DNA of 6,330 nt from an archaeon (GTDB lineage: Archaea > Iainarchaeota > Iainarchaeia > Iainarchaeales > GCA-2688035), in assembly GCA_030616665.1 (NCBI GenBank), contig JAUWWX010000052.1, forward strand, positions 1 through 6,330. Reading direction: 5' to 3'. The notes under the pieces were generated by a model, which was given only the letters and a program-made list of their open reading frames with translations, had not been told where the DNA came from and ran no database searches. Below are positions 5,057-6,330 of this stretch, piece by piece. The position numbers and the translations under genes are program-made. Positions within the stretch are counted from its first letter, which is position 1. Every line of letters starts with the position of its first letter.

Positions 5057-6082
5057 TTATTTTGGGATTTTTGTGTTTCCTGTGTTGATTATTAGCATTT
5101 TCTTGTTTTTTGGCAGGTTGTCCTTAATCTGCAGCATTAGCGCAAGGCCGGCTATTCCTGAGGCCTCGCAGTTTATTCCCTGTTTTTCCGCTATTTCAAG
5201 CGCTTTGTCAATGAATTTTTCTTTTGTTATGTGCACGTCTGATTTTGGGCCACAGAATCCAGCGCTCCTGTAGAGCCTTATCCATTGCTCGTCGTAGTGT
5301 ACAAAGGGAAGGTGCGGCGAGTAAAGCTTGTCTGCCTTGGTTTTTGGGTTGTTTGTTGTCGCGCCCAGAAAGTTGCAGTTTCTCAGCTTTTGCACATTGC
5401 CCTTAAAGCGCGGGTCGTGGTTTTCTGTTGAAACCTCTTTCTTGTTTATGTTCAAAATATTCTCGTACAGGTTTCCTGTGCCAAACGGAATAAAGCAGTA
5501 GTCCGGGCTGTTGTTTATCACTTCATAGCTCATCCAGTCGTAGAACCTTGTTGTCGGGTCCAGTGCCTCGTTTGAGGTTATGTCAAGCCCGTTTGGGTTC
5601 TGGGTTAGCAGCAGAATTTCCTTCCAGTGCAGGGGCTTTTTTCCAAGGTCTGTTTCGAATATTTCGCAGCCCAGTTTCTGCAATGCATTTGAAACTTTTT
5701 CATCCAGGTTAAAGTCAACCAATGCCTTGAGATTTGGCAGCCTGTACTCCCTTAGCCTGCTCTGGATTGCGATGGCCGCCGAGCCAGAGGTAATTAGGGA
5801 CATTTGGGGCAAGGGCCCTTTCAGCTGCCCTCTCTTCTTTGCAAGCAAAAAGCCCCTGTAGGTAACAACCATCTCCCAAGCCATCCTGTCCTTGTGTGTT
5901 CCGGTGGGATTGACGCTTTCGTCCTTCAGCCAAACGTCTAAAAAGCCCGGCACCTCTATTTTGAAAGTTTGCGTCGCAGGAAATTTTGGGTTCTCAGGCG
6001 GAAACTCCGGCCTCTCTGGATTGTTCTCCGAGGCAACAACAATGGAGCCAAGAATTTGCTCCTCTTTCCTGCTCAAAACCAT
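5057..6082 (-). CDS. PLP-dependent enzyme, threonine-synthase-like (fold type II)
   Basis: 341-residue protein of the PALP family (threonine synthase, cysteate synthase, serine/threonine dehydratase, cysteine synthase). Landmarks: LKDESVNPTGTHKDR (52-66), with K64 as the lysine that binds PLP as a Schiff base; SLITSGSAAIAIQ (95-107), the loop around the substrate carboxylate; PFGTGNL (199-205), the Gly-rich loop holding the cofactor phosphate; EASGIAGLALM (306-316); and INTGNTK (332-338) near the pyridine ring. The usual GSFKDR of threonine synthase is GTHKDR here, and the protein is shorter than many threonine synthases, so the exact reaction is open. The ATG at 6082 follows a TATA box by about 29 bases with no ribosome site, as for a leaderless mRNA. 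It lies upstream of the regulator on the same strand, but that gene has its own promoter, so a functional link is not shown. Confidence 0.82.
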   Translation of the reverse strand: MVLSRKEEQILGSIVVASENNPERPEFPPENPKFPATQTFKIEVPGFLDVWLKDESVNPTGTHKDRMAWEMVVTYRGFLLAKKRGQLKGPLPQMSLITSGSAAIAIQSRLREYRLPNLKALVDFNLDEKVSNALQKLGCEIFETDLGKKPLHWKEILLLTQNPNGLDITSNEALDPTTRFYDWMSYEVINNSPDYCFIPFGTGNLYENILNINKKEVSTENHDPRFKGNVQKLRNCNFLGATTNNPKTKADKLYSPHLPFVHYDEQWIRLYRSAGFCGPKSDVHITKEKFIDKALEIAEKQGINCEASGIAGLALMLQIKDNLPKNKKMLIINTGNTKIPK

Positions 6083-6105
6083 ACTAAAAATAAACCAGCA
6101 AAATT

Positions 6106-6111
6106 TTTAAA
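6106..6111 (-). promoter_or_regulatory. TATA box of the PLP enzyme gene
   Basis: TTTAAA inside TTTTTAAAAATTTT. Read on the minus strand it begins 29 bases before ATG 6082, predicting transcription to start at or beside the start codon. Confidence 0.5.
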
Positions 6112-6183
6112 AACAACAACAAAACCCTACAAAAATTAAATTGACACAGCATTCGGAGGCCCGGCAACGGAAAAGGAAGGAAA

Positions 6184-6224
6184 GGGAGGGGACGGGGCGG
6201 GTTTTGGGGGAGAAGGGATGGGGG
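6184..6224 (+). other. G-run cluster, predicted G-quadruplex
   Basis: Seven runs of three to five G occur within 41 bases (6184-6186, 6188-6191, 6194-6197, 6199-6201, 6206-6210, 6215-6217, 6220-6224) with loops of one to four bases. Any four consecutive runs satisfy the classic G-quadruplex pattern. It lies in the divergent intergenic region, about 100 bases before the PLP gene start and 40 bases before the TATA box of the gene leaving the window. Confidence 0.7.
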
Positions 6225-6263
6225 TCAGAAAAAAGTACCACTGTAAAAATTCATAGAAAAATA

Positions 6264-6270
6264 TTTAAAT
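6264..6270 (+). promoter_or_regulatory. TATA box of a rightward gene leaving the window
   Basis: TTTAAAT in AAAAATATTTAAATTGTT. The sequence TTTAAATTGTT is identical to that before the second basic protein gene (819-829). Transcription would start near 6291. Confidence 0.5.
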
Positions 6271-6303
6271 TGTTATTGTATATAATATATTCGGTGGAAA
6301 CCA

Positions 6304-6330
6304 GTGAAAGACAACCAACATACTGAAAAA
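6304..6330 (+). CDS. Possible N-terminus of a gene leaving the window
   Basis: GTG at 6304 opens a frame that stays open to the last base (nine codons, then the DNA ends). GGTGG at 6293-6297 gives a ribosome site with about seven bases spacing, and a TATA box lies 40 bases upstream. Too short to identify. It could equally be a non-coding transcript. Confidence 0.35.

Noticed and set aside
6141..6326. Plus-strand open frame of 61 codons in the right intergenic region
   Set aside because: It runs through the G-quadruplex tract, the TATA box and low-complexity A+T sequence, has no ribosome site and gives a compositionally odd product.
6291..6330. Possible CRISPR repeat or C/D box RNA at the right edge
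   Set aside because: Only one short copy is visible, with no repeat unit to compare; the GTGAAAG and CTGA matches are too weak to call boxes.

Overview
The window reads as archaeal. Evidence: several starts have an A+T-rich TATA-like box about 25-30 bases upstream, some with almost no leader; Shine-Dalgarno sequences match the archaeal 16S tail (AGGTGAT, GAGGTG, AGGTG); and one gene encodes a regulator with the archaeal bacterio-opsin-activator (HTH_10) C-terminus. Small Lys-rich hypothetical proteins and compact spacing suggest an uncultivated lineage, possibly DPANN, but the lineage is inference.

Left part (1-2118, + strand): two small basic proteins (176-709 and 895-1319) look like distant paralogs, each behind its own TATA box. 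The second is broken as read. Its ATG at 895 has a good AGGTG ribosome site, but a run of nine A at 906-914 puts the start out of frame with the body. Next comes an apparently leaderless gene (1408-2118) whose protein carries a HEVGE zincin-like motif.

Middle part (2176-4999, - strand, read right to left): this is the most interesting region. A regulator (4999-4334) is followed by a tiny ORF with an ideal archaeal ribosome site, encoding a 30-residue peptide ending NAVCATCGEVF (4274-4182). Then come a radical SAM/SPASM peptide-maturase-like enzyme (4149-3052) and, starting directly after its stop, an EgtD-like SAM methyltransferase (3051-2176). The set looks like an undescribed RiPP-type cassette: precursor, radical SAM maturase, methyltransferase and dedicated regulator. 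A 19-bp palindrome-containing element occurs in front of the regulator and again in front of the peptide, 17 of 19 bases identical in opposite orientations, which suggests one regulon. The maturase has an in-frame TAA exactly where the Glu of its GGE motif should be, so it is a fresh pseudogene, a polymorphism or a sequence error.

Right part (5057-6330): a PLP-dependent threonine-synthase-like enzyme on the - strand, then a divergent intergenic region with seven closely spaced G-runs (6184-6224), a TATA box, and the probable start of another + strand gene leaving the window at 6304. Two apparent lesions (A9 frameshift and TAA for GAA) in otherwise well-formed genes make draft-assembly error a live possibility for both.
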